Source of the DNA: an uncultured Arcanobacterium sp.
GTDB taxonomy: Bacteria; Actinomycetota; Actinomycetes; Actinomycetales; Actinomycetaceae
DNA length: 64,000 nt
NCBI GenBank assembly: GCA_945874735.1
Contig: CAMCHI010000003.1
Coordinates: 1 to 64,000 of the forward strand
Reading direction: 5' to 3'
Numbering within the stretch: the first letter of the stretch is position 1; each line of letters opens with the position of its first letter. A program made the translations under genes and the position numbers. Positions 26,648 through 36,124 of the stretch are shown here, in pieces. The notes beneath the pieces are model-generated. The model searched no databases and had not been told where the DNA came from. It saw nothing but the letters and a program-made list of their open reading frames with translations.

Positions 26648-27091
26648 ATGGTTATACAGGTAGCGGGCAAGAAAATAATGCAATTTAATGAAGGGCAGAG
26701 GAAAACGGTGGAGCAGTTAAATTTCAATGATGAGGCAGGCTCTGTTTCGGATGCAGTTATTTTAAGTCAGCAGGTAAAAGATACGTCATTGGATAATTCT
26801 CAAGTAAGGGAAGAAAAAGCGGCAGATGCCCAAGACGTGCAATCTTCTTCCTCAGCTAATACGCTTAGTGCGTTAGAACAAAGAATTTTAGAGGTAGAAC
26901 AAAACTTTTTACGCTACGGGAAAAGCAGAAAAGAAGCTATTTTGCGTCACACTGGATTAGCGGAGCATACTTACTATTTTATGTTAGGTGGTTTATTGCA
27001 TGATCCGCGTTTTTATTTGGCAGACCCGGTATTAGTGGATAGATTACGTCGTTTACAACAAGCACGCCTTGCCGAGCGTAATATTTATTAG
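26648..27091 (+). CDS. DUF3263 domain-containing protein
   Basis: A 147-residue protein. The C-terminal half (about 78-147) matches DUF3263, a small helical, HTH-like domain: LEQRILEVEQNFLRYGKSRK followed by EAILRHTGLAEHTYYFMLGG and ADPVLVDRLRRLQQAR. The N-terminal half is acidic and probably disordered. In Mycobacterium and relatives a DUF3263 gene directly precedes a LytR_C gene (virR), as here. GGAG is better spaced for ATG 26648 than for ATG 26642; ATG 26678 is also possible. Confidence 0.82.
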   Translation: MVIQVAGKKIMQFNEGQRKTVEQLNFNDEAGSVSDAVILSQQVKDTSLDNSQVREEKAADAQDVQSSSSANTLSALEQRILEVEQNFLRYGKSRKEAILRHTGLAEHTYYFMLGGLLHDPRFYLADPVLVDRLRRLQQARLAERNIY

Positions 27092-27118
27092 AAGTAATTT
27101 TAGCGTTAAGGTATATGT

Positions 27119-27751
27119 GTGGTGGAAAAAATAATGCAAGATCAGTTTGATGAATTGGCTAAAGCAAGGCATACAGTGGGGGCGCATCGTACTCCACGGC
27201 GGGTAAATCCGTGGATAGTGGCATTGCTATTAGTGGTATTGCTTTCCCCAGCCTTAGGAATCGGGGCAGGGTTTATGTTTGGCAATAACAGCTCGGTAAC
27301 GGCATTAGCTAATAAGCTAACCAATTCTTCTGCTAGTACTACTACGAAAAAAACTACTACCGTGAAGAAAACCACTACGGAAAGTGAAAGTAGTACAGAT
27401 ACAGAAACGGCAGAAACCAGTACCGATACGCAAGCAGAACAAAGTGCTCCAGCTCCTACCCCTCCAGCTCCTGAAATTAACTTTTCCAGCCGGATTGAGG
27501 TGCTAAACGGTAGCGGAATTACTGGGTATGCGCGGCAAAGTAGCGATACGTTAAATAGTGGGGGATATACTTCGGTGACTCCAGGTAATTATCAGTATGG
27601 AGAGCCAACGGTATCTACCGTTTATTATCGTGATGCTAGCATGAGCAGTACTGCGCAAGACGTGGCAAGACGGCTAGGGATTACGGCAGTTGAGTTGTTG
27701 CCTTCTGCTGTGCCTAATACTTTAGATGTGGTAGTGGTATTGCGTGGATAA
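27119..27751 (+). CDS. LytR_C-domain envelope protein, VirR-like
   Basis: A 210-residue type II membrane protein: short basic N-terminus, transmembrane helix (about 29-54, PWIVALLLVVLLSPALGIGA), a Thr/Lys/Ser/Glu-rich periplasmic linker (about 70-118) and a C-terminal LytR_C domain starting at SRIEVLNGSGITGYARQSSD. It corresponds by content and position to mycobacterial VirR (Rv0431), which acts in envelope integrity. GTG 27119 has AAGG seven bases upstream; GTG 27122 and ATG 27134 are alternatives. Transcription ends at the terminator at 27759, before groEL. Confidence 0.82.
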   Translation: MVEKIMQDQFDELAKARHTVGAHRTPRRVNPWIVALLLVVLLSPALGIGAGFMFGNNSSVTALANKLTNSSASTTTKKTTTVKKTTTESESSTDTETAETSTDTQAEQSAPAPTPPAPEINFSSRIEVLNGSGITGYARQSSDTLNSGGYTSVTPGNYQYGEPTVSTVYYRDASMSSTAQDVARRLGITAVELLPSAVPNTLDVVVVLRG

Positions 27752-27758
27752 AGTTTGT

Positions 27759-27789
27759 AAGGACGCTAGTATTAGCGTCCTTTTATTTT
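27759..27789 (+). terminator. Intrinsic terminator of the DUF3263-LytR_C operon
   Basis: A perfect 10-bp stem AAGGACGCTA/TAGCGTCCTT (27759-27768 with 27773-27782) with a 4-base loop, followed by TTATTTT. Confidence 0.9.
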
Positions 27790-27983
27790 GCTTTGTTTTA
27801 GTTTAGGAAACGGGAAAATAACGGGTATTACAACTAAAAGCAAAAGGTTACTTAAAGCGCGCAAGTAAAGCTAAATCGTAATGAAGATAAACTAAGTATC
27901 ATTTTGTAAGCAGAATGAAAAGCTAATAATGCGTATTTTAGGCTTAGCCGACTGTGAACATTTTCCACAAACTAGCATGCTAT

Positions 27984-28010
27984 CTTGCACTCTCACAGGG
28001 AGAGTGCCAG
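27984..28010 (+). promoter_or_regulatory. CIRCE operator 1 (HrcA site) of groEL
   Basis: CTTGCACTC - 9 bases - GAGTGCCAG. The GCACTC/GAGTGC arms match the CIRCE consensus TTAGCACTC-N9-GAGTGCTAA. A TTGCAC -35-like hexamer (27986-27991) is inside it. Confidence 0.9.
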
Positions 28011-28018
28011 AATTTTAA

Positions 28019-28045
28019 TTAGCACTCTCAATAGCAGAGTGAAAG
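28019..28045 (+). promoter_or_regulatory. CIRCE operator 2 (HrcA site) of groEL
   Basis: TTAGCACTC - 9 bases - GAGTGAAAG. The left arm is a perfect CIRCE half-site; the right arm keeps GAGTG. It starts eight bases after operator 1, so two HrcA dimers could bind on either side of the -10. Confidence 0.9.
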
Positions 28046-28090
28046 ATTTAGCTAACGAGGTTGTTAAGTTTTCGGGAAAGGAACGAATAG

Positions 28091-29770
<1,680 letters not shown>

Positions 29771-29801
29771 ACCGTTTCGCCTTTCTAGCTGATATTTCTT
29801 G

Positions 29802-29858
29802 AAAACCTGGTGGATGTGAAACTACTATACGTTTCATATCCGCTAGGTTTTTCTATTA
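29802..29858 (+). terminator. Intrinsic terminator of groEL
   Basis: A long imperfect stem of about 21 bp with three G-T pairs (29802-29822 with 29831-29851) and an 8-base loop, followed by TTTCTATT. Confidence 0.85.
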
Positions 29859-29970
29859 GTCGGTAGAATTTAGTATGGAAAAGGATGCATAGCTTTAGGC
29901 AAAGAGCCTAAAGTAATATATGGTGGATAAAGATACACAAGGTGTCTTTTAGAATATAGAGGCTGCAAAT

Positions 29971-30777
29971 ATGCAAACAGAGTTTACTGTCCAGAATCGG
30001 CTCTCTGGTACGGCGTTAATTACCGGGGGAAGTTCTGGTTTAGGCCTTACTTTCGCAAAAAGTTTGGCAGATAAAGGAGTAAATCTCGTATTAGTGGCAC
30101 GCAATGAACAGCGTTTAAAGCAAGTATGCCAAGAGTTGCAGACCCGTTATGGAGTGCAATGTGAATATATTGTAGCTAATTTACTCGACCGGCTTGAGGT
30201 AGAGAAAGTAAAAGAACGCATTGTGCTGACGGATACTAATAATCCCATTACTATTTTGGTTAATAACGCAGGGGCAGGGTGTTATTCGCGTTTAGCTACC
30301 ACTGATTTTGCTCCTATTGCTAGTGCGGCACAATTAATGGCTTTAACTCCAATGGAATTGGGAGGGGCAGCCGCTGCTTCTATGCTGGAAAGAGGTAGTG
30401 GACTCATTATTACTACTGCTTCCGTGCAAGCCTTAGTGCCAATGGGGGCTTATGCGGCTATTAAATCCATGATAAAAGTATGGTCTGATTCTTTAGCGGT
30501 AGAGTTACAAGGTACGGGAGTGCAGGCTCTTACTTTGTTGCCTGGTTGGGTGCGCACTGAGTTTCATGCGCGCACTGGAGTGTCTAATTCCAGTATTCCT
30601 AACTGGGTGTGGCTTGACCCAGAGTTAGTGGTGGCACAAACTTTGCGGGCTATTATGAAAGGTAAAACTCAGGTAATTCCGTCAAAAAAGTTCCAAATTA
30701 TTAGTTTTTTGGCCAAGCACGCTCCTGCGGCTTTGGTAGGTAAAGTGGCACGCAAATTAAATAAGGGACGCCGATGA
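29971..30777 (+). CDS. Short-chain dehydrogenase/reductase
   Basis: A 268-residue NAD(P)-dependent oxidoreductase of the classical SDR type, related to 3-oxoacyl reductase-like or lipid-modifying enzymes. Visible are the cofactor loop TGGSSGLG near residue 19, NNAGAG near 94, the active-site segment with YAAIK (YxxxK) after TTASVQALVPMG, and LLPGWVRTEF after it. The usual upstream catalytic Ser is in the TTASVQ segment. The stop overlaps the start of the acyltransferase gene by four bases (ATGA), so a two-gene lipid operon is likely. The C-terminal LAKHAPAALVGKVARKLNKG is amphipathic and could touch membrane. Confidence 0.88.
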   Translation: MQTEFTVQNRLSGTALITGGSSGLGLTFAKSLADKGVNLVLVARNEQRLKQVCQELQTRYGVQCEYIVANLLDRLEVEKVKERIVLTDTNNPITILVNNAGAGCYSRLATTDFAPIASAAQLMALTPMELGGAAAASMLERGSGLIITTASVQALVPMGAYAAIKSMIKVWSDSLAVELQGTGVQALTLLPGWVRTEFHARTGVSNSSIPNWVWLDPELVVAQTLRAIMKGKTQVIPSKKFQIISFLAKHAPAALVGKVARKLNKGRR

Positions 30778-31487
30778 CCACCCAGTTACATCCCTTAGAT
30801 GATTATCATGATCCAGCTAAACGTCGAGCACGCAAACTGGTGCGTAAATTTATTACGCGACGGGTATTAAATACTTTATTAAAAACTCGTGTGTATGGGG
30901 AAGATAATGTAGCACAGTTGAGTGGCACATTTATTGCAGTAGGAAATCATACTTCACATTTAGATGCGCCTTTAGTGTTTTCTTTGCTTCCGGAGCATCT
31001 TACGGAAAATCTGGCTGCGGGGGCAGCGGCGGATTATTTTTATCGTCGTAAAACTATTTCTAAATTAACTTCACTATTTTTTAATACCTACCCAGTGGAA
31101 AGAAGTGCGAAAAAGCTGGGCGGTAAAGCAGGAGCAGCTGCTGGTATGACGGGCCGTTTGTTGCGTGATGGTATTCCAATTCTGATTTTTCCGGAGGGTA
31201 CTCGTTCTCGTACTGGAGAAATAGGGGTGTTTAAGCCTGGTTCGGCAGCTTTATCTATCCAGTTGGGAGTGCCGATTTTGCCTTTAGCGATTAGTGGCGG
31301 ACATGAAGCAATGCCGGTGGGTAGTTTTCTTCCTAAAGCAGGACGGTATCCGATAGATTTTTATATCGGAAAACCTTTATGGGCTAATACGGAAGAAACT
31401 CCAGAGGAATTTATAGAGCGAGTTAAATATGTAATTGAGCAGATGTTACTGCAAAAAACGGCGTACCCACTTTTGACTCGTCCTTAA
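30774..31487 (+). CDS. Lysophospholipid acyltransferase family protein (PlsC type)
   Basis: A 237-residue acyltransferase. Motif I is VGNHTSHLDAPLVFS (H and D of HX4D), motif II-like FFNTYPVERS, motif III FPEGTRSRTG and motif IV LPLAISGGHEAM. These define the 1-acyl-sn-glycerol-3-phosphate acyltransferase superfamily, which acylates lysophospholipids at the inner membrane face. It lacks strong transmembrane spans and probably binds peripherally. It is translationally coupled to the SDR. Exact substrate unknown. Confidence 0.9.
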   Translation: MTTQLHPLDDYHDPAKRRARKLVRKFITRRVLNTLLKTRVYGEDNVAQLSGTFIAVGNHTSHLDAPLVFSLLPEHLTENLAAGAAADYFYRRKTISKLTSLFFNTYPVERSAKKLGGKAGAAAGMTGRLLRDGIPILIFPEGTRSRTGEIGVFKPGSAALSIQLGVPILPLAISGGHEAMPVGSFLPKAGRYPIDFYIGKPLWANTEETPEEFIERVKYVIEQMLLQKTAYPLLTRP

Positions 31488-31567
31488 AATCGCTCTTAAA
31501 CTTAGAGCCGTCAAGAATAAAGTTAGCTCCTAAATTTGAGTAATAAAATCAGGAATGGGATAGAAAA

Positions 31568-33238
31568 TTAGTCTTGTTTTTCACCTATTTCATAGTTGGC
31601 AGATAAGATGGTGGCTTTTACATCATCGGGTAGTTTGGAAGCGATATGTCCAGAGCTAACTGCGATTTGACGTGCTTTGTTGGTAGCGCGCGTGAGTACG
31701 GAGGGGAAGCGCATTCGGACGGTTAATCCACCGCCAAGAGTTTCGTCTACTTCTGCGCTGCCGCCGTGCGCACTACAGATAGCTGCTACGATAGCTAAAC
31801 CTAATCCCGTTCCTCCAGAATTGCGACTACGGGAAGCGTCGGTGCGGAAGAAACGCTCGAAAATACGTTCCCGATTTTCTTCTGATATTCCTTTGCCATG
31901 ATCACGTACTTCCACGATAGCGGTTTCCGGGTTGTGGGGATCGATGCCGATAGCTATTTCAATGCCTGTGCCTGCCGGAGTGTGAGTGATGACGTTTCCT
32001 AGTAGATTAGCTAATACCTGTGCGATCCGGTTTTGATCGGCGCTAATCACTACGGGTAGGAGTTCATTGCCGGTTAAAGGAATTACTTGTGCATTCCGTT
32101 CGGGGGCGCGTACTAAGAAATCAGCTACCGCATTCATGGCGGTAGAGGCTAATTCTACTTGGGTGTATTCTAGTTGCCGTCCTTCATCTAACCGTGCGAG
32201 TTGGAGGAGGTCTTCTACTAGCATAGTCATACGGGAGGCTTCTGATTCTATGCGGTCGAAAGCGTGTGGGATTTGTTCTGTGGGAATACCGCCTAAACGG
32301 TAGAGTTCGGCGTATCCGCGCACTGTAGCTAGAGGGGTGCGTAGTTCATGGGAGGCGTCTGATACGAATCGGCGCATATGTCGTTCAGAGTCTTGTTTAG
32401 CTTGGAATAGGTTTTCAATTGTTTTCAACATTTCGTTGATAGATTTGCCGAGCATGCCAATTTCGGTGCCCTCTGGGCCAATATCAGGTACACGCACTGA
32501 TAGGTCTCCGCCTGCTACTGTATGGGTTACTTGTTCGATATAACGCAAGCGGCGTAAGGAAAGATGTACCAGTATATAAGCTACTACGCCGCCGATGCCA
32601 ATAATTATTAGCACTAGACCTACTAAGGCATTTTTTACGTTAGATACGGTGGCTTCTACTGAGGCTAGATGATGGGCGATTACTATTCTGCCAATGGTTT
32701 GTTTGGTGAGTTGAGATTGTAGTTCTACGGTGATGGTTCGCCATTTAATGTCAGATTTTGTGCCGGCTATGGTTTGAGGTTGAGAATTTAAGTTTTGGGC
32801 GAGTAGTTCTGGGTTTTTAGGAATGCCGTAGTGTTGCCCTACTTGTTGGTTAATTACGGATACAGGCTGAGAAGTGTATAGATCAACATAAAAGTAAAAA
32901 TCGGAGGGAAGTACTTGCTGGCTGGAGTTGTTGATGATTTGGTCTACGGTTTGGGTGGCAAGTACTTTGCCAGAGGAAGTAAGGGAGGTGTCTACTTCGT
33001 GCATTAGATAGGAGCGTACGGAAACTACCACTAAGAGAATAATGCCAGCTAGTACGGTAGCTAGTAGGCTGAGAAATGCTAGTACTAGTCGCCAAGATAG
33101 AGTTTGGTGAAAACGGGGGCTGTGCTTGGCGAGTTTAGGCGGAGTAACGTCGTATTTTGGTTTTTTCTTGCTTTTTATTTTTGAACTGCTAGGAGCGGGG
33201 GTGTTACTGGCTTGGGTAGTTTTTCCAATAATGCTCAC
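31568..33238 (-). CDS. Sensor histidine kinase, membrane-bound, HAMP-containing
   Basis: A 556-residue kinase partner of the response regulator encoded just upstream. Order: basic cytoplasmic N-terminus (1-45), TM1 (about 48-73), an extracytoplasmic sensor region (about 75-200), TM2 (about 205-228), HAMP, HisKA with phosphoacceptor in FVSDASHELRTPLATVRGY, and HATPase_c with N-box (NLLGNVITHTPAG), G1 (EVRDHGKGI) and G2 (GTGLGLAIVAA). It resembles the TrcS/PhoR-type kinases of actinobacteria. Start is GTG at 33238. A strong stem-loop separates it from the regulator gene. Confidence 0.92.
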   Translation of the reverse strand: MSIIGKTTQASNTPAPSSSKIKSKKKPKYDVTPPKLAKHSPRFHQTLSWRLVLAFLSLLATVLAGIILLVVVSVRSYLMHEVDTSLTSSGKVLATQTVDQIINNSSQQVLPSDFYFYVDLYTSQPVSVINQQVGQHYGIPKNPELLAQNLNSQPQTIAGTKSDIKWRTITVELQSQLTKQTIGRIVIAHHLASVEATVSNVKNALVGLVLIIIGIGGVVAYILVHLSLRRLRYIEQVTHTVAGGDLSVRVPDIGPEGTEIGMLGKSINEMLKTIENLFQAKQDSERHMRRFVSDASHELRTPLATVRGYAELYRLGGIPTEQIPHAFDRIESEASRMTMLVEDLLQLARLDEGRQLEYTQVELASTAMNAVADFLVRAPERNAQVIPLTGNELLPVVISADQNRIAQVLANLLGNVITHTPAGTGIEIAIGIDPHNPETAIVEVRDHGKGISEENRERIFERFFRTDASRSRNSGGTGLGLAIVAAICSAHGGSAEVDETLGGGLTVRMRFPSVLTRATNKARQIAVSSGHIASKLPDDVKATILSANYEIGEKQD

Positions 33239-33320
33239 GACTTGCCTGCCTAGTATTTGTTTTTCTCACTTTAATAGATGTGAGTTGAAGATATGGGAGA
33301 GAAATGAACGGTTAGATGTA

Positions 33321-33352
33321 GTGGGGAAGTTGGAGGGAATAAACTTCCCCAC
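33321..33352 (-). terminator. Intercistronic stem-loop between response regulator and kinase
   Basis: A perfect 11-bp stem GTGGGGAAGTT/AACTTCCCCAC (33321-33331 with 33342-33352), loop of 10. No T run follows in the minus direction, so it more likely stabilises the regulator mRNA or partly attenuates the kinase gene than ends transcription. Confidence 0.55.
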
Positions 33353-33363
33353 TTGAGTTGAGA

Positions 33364-34104
33364 TTAATTGTTGGCGCGTAGTACATAGCCGATACCGCGT
33401 TTAGTATGAATCAACGGCACAATTTTGGCTGCTTGTGCTGGATCAGTAATTCCTAGGGATTGCGCGGAGTCGATTTTGCGGCGCAGATAGGAAATGTAGG
33501 ATTCTACGATAGATACTTCTCCGTCCCAGGCATAATCCCAGACGTGGTCTAGGATTTGGATTTTAGATACTACTCGCTCGTTATTGACCATTAGGTAACG
33601 TAAGAGCTTGAATTCAGTGGGAGAGAGTTCTATTTCATGCCCTGCCCGATGTACTTGGTAGGAATCCTCGTTTAGTTCTAAATCTAGATAACGGATAATG
33701 GAGGATTCTGGTTCGCTAGGGTGAGTGCGCCGCAAAACGGTGCGTATTCTAGCGATTACTTCTTCTAAGGAAAATGGTTTGGTGATGTAATCATCGCCTC
33801 CGATGGTTAAGCCTTGGATTTTATCTTGCACATCGTCTTTGGCGGTAAGGAAAAGGACGGGGAGGCGTTCTTCCCGTTCCCGTAAGTGGCGTAATACTTG
33901 GAAGCCGTCCATATCCGGCAGCATGATATCTAGTACTACTAGATCTGCTTGAAACTCTCGTTCAATCTCGAGAGCTTCTTTGCCGTTTTCGGCAACTGCC
34001 ACGGAAAAGCCGGCAAATTTTAAGGATACGGATAAGAGTTCGCGAATGTTAGGCTCGTCGTCTACTACTAGAATTTTTGCTTCCACGGTTTTGTTATCGC
34101 TCAT
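33364..34104 (-). CDS. OmpR/PhoB-family response regulator (PhoP/TrcR-like)
   Basis: A 246-residue two-domain regulator. Receiver: D15/D16, phosphoacceptor D59 (VVLDIMLPDMDGF), T87 and K109 (TKPF). Winged-helix effector: LSPTEFKLLRYLMVNNERVV and the trans_reg_C ending SYISYLRRKID and RGIGYVLRAN. The sequence style (ILVVDDEPNIRELLSVSLKF, GGDDYITKPFSLEEV) is closest to actinobacterial PhoP/TrcR. It is first in the operon with the kinase and could control envelope or phosphate genes; its target is not shown here. Confidence 0.93.
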   Translation of the reverse strand: MSDNKTVEAKILVVDDEPNIRELLSVSLKFAGFSVAVAENGKEALEIEREFQADLVVLDIMLPDMDGFQVLRHLREREERLPVLFLTAKDDVQDKIQGLTIGGDDYITKPFSLEEVIARIRTVLRRTHPSEPESSIIRYLDLELNEDSYQVHRAGHEIELSPTEFKLLRYLMVNNERVVSKIQILDHVWDYAWDGEVSIVESYISYLRRKIDSAQSLGITDPAQAAKIVPLIHTKRGIGYVLRANN

Positions 34105-34193
34105 GTTTCTATTATGGCTAAGAAAGCTGGGAGTTAGCTGGGAACAAGCTGGGTCTAATATAGGGCATTGTTAGGAATGGGAGATGAGAGAAC

Positions 34194-34257
34194 AGTAAAC
34201 GCCTAGTAACTCGACTAATTAATTTAAGCTAACTAGCTGGGTTACTAGGCGTTTACT
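34194..34257. repeat. 17-bp perfect inverted repeat upstream of the response regulator
   Basis: AGTAAACGCCTAGTAAC (34194-34210) and its exact complement (34241-34257) flank a 30-base loop. It lies 23 bp past the NYN gene stop and about 90 bp before the regulator start, so it is either a terminator for the NYN gene (no T run on the minus strand) or a regulatory site. Confidence 0.8.
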
Positions 34258-34280
34258 TATAAGGTAGTAGTTTTCCGATT

Positions 34281-35267
34281 TTAGATAAATTGATAAGGGT
34301 CAAATTCATCAATATGAATAGGCGATACGCGCGATAGCGGAAGATTAAAGGCGTTTACATCATATTCAAGGTCGATAATTTGCAGACCTTTATCTTCTAG
34401 TTCAGCAATCGGCATTGCGAGATACTCGCGGAAACACATTACTGCTACTTTATGTCCTGCTTCTAGTAATGCTTCTAGCTGTGGTAGATAATCCACATCG
34501 TGTGAAGCTAATACTACTTGCGTATCTGGACGGTCTTTTGCAATAGCTTCCAAGGTTTTTTGGATACCCATATCCACGATTTTTAACTCTGGGTCTTCAG
34601 AAGTTAAAAGAATCGGGTGCCAACCAATTGCCAGGAGAGCTTGCACGAAAGTGGTAGCTATGCGATGAGAGGCGTTTAGGAAGAACAGCCCGTTTTTGTT
34701 GGATAATGAGCTGCCACTAACTTTCATAGGAAGCGGGGCAGGGTAGTCATCTCCAGGGAATTTAATTACGTCATCTGGGGAGATGACAGGATTAGGGGTA
34801 GGAGAGGAGCTACTGGTAGGTAGGTTGTTAGCAAAAATAGAAGCAGTAGCGGGGTTAGGTGAGCTTTGGGTGTTAGTGCCAGAGCTTTCTGTTGCCACAG
34901 TTTCTTGAGCTTTTTGCTGTTGTAAATGAGCAAAACGTGCTGGGCTAGGAATATTGCTAACGGAAGTAGGGGTGGGGGTGTTACTAGTAGTTGAATTAGC
35001 TTCTAGTGTGTCACTAGGGTTGGCTAATTTATTAGGAGTGGGGTGCTCTGCTTCAGTGGGAGCAGGGTTTTCTTTAACAGGTAGATTGGTGTAATAGAAT
35101 TGATCTATCTCAGGTGCGTCAGTTTCGCCACTATTACCGAAAGGATCGTAGCGCAGTACTCGATCCCAGCGGGGGCGTTCATCGGCGCGAGGAAAGCGCT
35201 TTAGAATATTAACACCCAATGTCGCATCTATATTTTCACCATCAATAATTAAATAAAGTTTACTCAT
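34281..35267 (-). CDS. NYN-domain (PIN-like) protein with a long disordered insert
   Basis: A 328-residue protein of the actinobacterial NYN family, a PIN-like fold often with metal-dependent RNase activity. The N-terminal half opens YLIIDGENIDATLGVNILKR (acidic D9, E11, D14). The C-terminal half has GLFFLNASHRIATTFVQALL, IVDMGIQKTLEAIA, and VVLASHDVDYLPQLEALLEA with D257/D259. Between them, residues about 65-165 form a Pro/Ser/Thr/Asn-rich low-complexity stretch that normal members lack; these are usually about 200-230 residues. ATG 35267 gives the family start; upstream in-frame codons are A/T-rich and unconserved. Acidic catalytic residues are kept, so RNase activity is plausible. Confidence 0.88.
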   Translation of the reverse strand: MSKLYLIIDGENIDATLGVNILKRFPRADERPRWDRVLRYDPFGNSGETDAPEIDQFYYTNLPVKENPAPTEAEHPTPNKLANPSDTLEANSTTSNTPTPTSVSNIPSPARFAHLQQQKAQETVATESSGTNTQSSPNPATASIFANNLPTSSSSPTPNPVISPDDVIKFPGDDYPAPLPMKVSGSSLSNKNGLFFLNASHRIATTFVQALLAIGWHPILLTSEDPELKIVDMGIQKTLEAIAKDRPDTQVVLASHDVDYLPQLEALLEAGHKVAVMCFREYLAMPIAELEDKGLQIIDLEYDVNAFNLPLSRVSPIHIDEFDPYQFI

Positions 35268-35749
35268 AATTATTATTGTGACATAGGAAGCGGACAATAG
35301 GTATATTAATCTGGACAATATCCAAATATAGATCATTATCTTGTTTTAGAAAACCGATATTTTGTTTGGTAAAAACAGTGTTTTAGGGCTTATACTCAAG
35401 GAAAAATTTTAGAGACAGGCATTTTTATCTTAGAAGATAACTTTGTGAAAATTTCTGAAATTGTTTGCATAGAGCGGGGAGGTTAGAGTGGTTAAAGGCG
35501 CGAAAATGGGTGCGGAGATGACTAACAATCTCCGCTTCGCAAAGACTAACAATCTCCGCTTCGCAAAATAGAAAGATAATAAAGGCAAGTAAAAACACCC
35601 AAATAAATCCAGTAAACTTAACTGCTAAATATAGCTGTGAGGGAACTACATAAAACAAACTAGGTTACTTGCAAAAAAAGTGTCATAATAGCTTTAGTTT
35701 TAGGTAAATAAAAAGAATGAGGGATAGGGTATCCCGTGAGGAGTGAAAA
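35268..35749. other. 482-bp intergenic region between NYN and cold-shock genes
   Basis: No gene recognised. It contains the promoter regions of the divergent NYN and cold-shock genes, the 24-bp tandem repeat at 35520-35567, and a small hairpin GGGAT/ATCCC (35721-35725 with 35731-35735) just before the cold-shock ribosome site GAGGAG. Confidence 0.6.
35512..35567. repeat. Tandem 24-bp repeat with flanking inverted arm
   Basis: The unit GACTAACAATCTCCGCTTCG + CAAA occurs twice without mismatch (35520-35543, 35544-35567). Immediately upstream GCGGAGAT (35512-35519) is the reverse complement of ATCTCCGC within each unit (35528-35535 and 35552-35559), so two alternative hairpins can form. Confidence 0.9.
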
Positions 35750-36124
35750 GTGCCAACCGGAAAAGTAAAGTTCTTTGATGAAAGTAAGGGCTTTGGTTTT
35801 GTGCTCGGTGATGATGGGCAAGAAGTACATTTGCCAGCAGCCGCAGTACCGCTTGGAGTGCGGTTACGTCCAGGTATGCGAGTCGAGTATGGGATAGCAG
35901 AAACTCGGCGTGGCCCAGCTGTTTTGCAATTAACGGTAATTCCACGGGAAAAATCACTTTCAGAGCAAAATCGCCGTAGTCCGGAAGAAATTTTACCGCT
36001 CATTGAGGATCTCATTAAGATTTTAGATAATTCCTCTAACCAGCTACGTCGTGGCCGCTATCCTGCACATGGTGCGCGGATTGCGCAAGCATTGCGGGCG
36101 TTAGCGGAGGATTTTGATGCCTAA
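35750..36124 (+). CDS. Cold-shock domain protein with C-terminal extension
   Basis: A 124-residue protein. The cold-shock domain starts at PTGKVKFFDESKGFGFVLGD, containing the RNP1-like KGFGFV motif; the RNP2-like region is EVHLPAAAV in place of the usual VFVHFSAI, so it is somewhat diverged. Residues 70-124 form a charged helical extension (SPEEILPLIEDLIKILDNSS) seen in the roughly 125-residue actinobacterial form. It should bind single-stranded RNA or DNA. GTG 35750 has GAGGAG upstream. The stop overlaps the DUF3027 start by eight bases. Confidence 0.9.
   Translation: MPTGKVKFFDESKGFGFVLGDDGQEVHLPAAAVPLGVRLRPGMRVEYGIAETRRGPAVLQLTVIPREKSLSEQNRRSPEEILPLIEDLIKILDNSSNQLRRGRYPAHGARIAQALRALAEDFDA

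Noticed and set aside
35480..35545. tRNA-like stretch (GAGTGGTTAAAGGCGC at 35486-35501 resembles the D-arm of tRNA-Ser)
   Set aside because: No matching acceptor, anticodon or T-arm could be found around it; a chance similarity or very old remnant at best.
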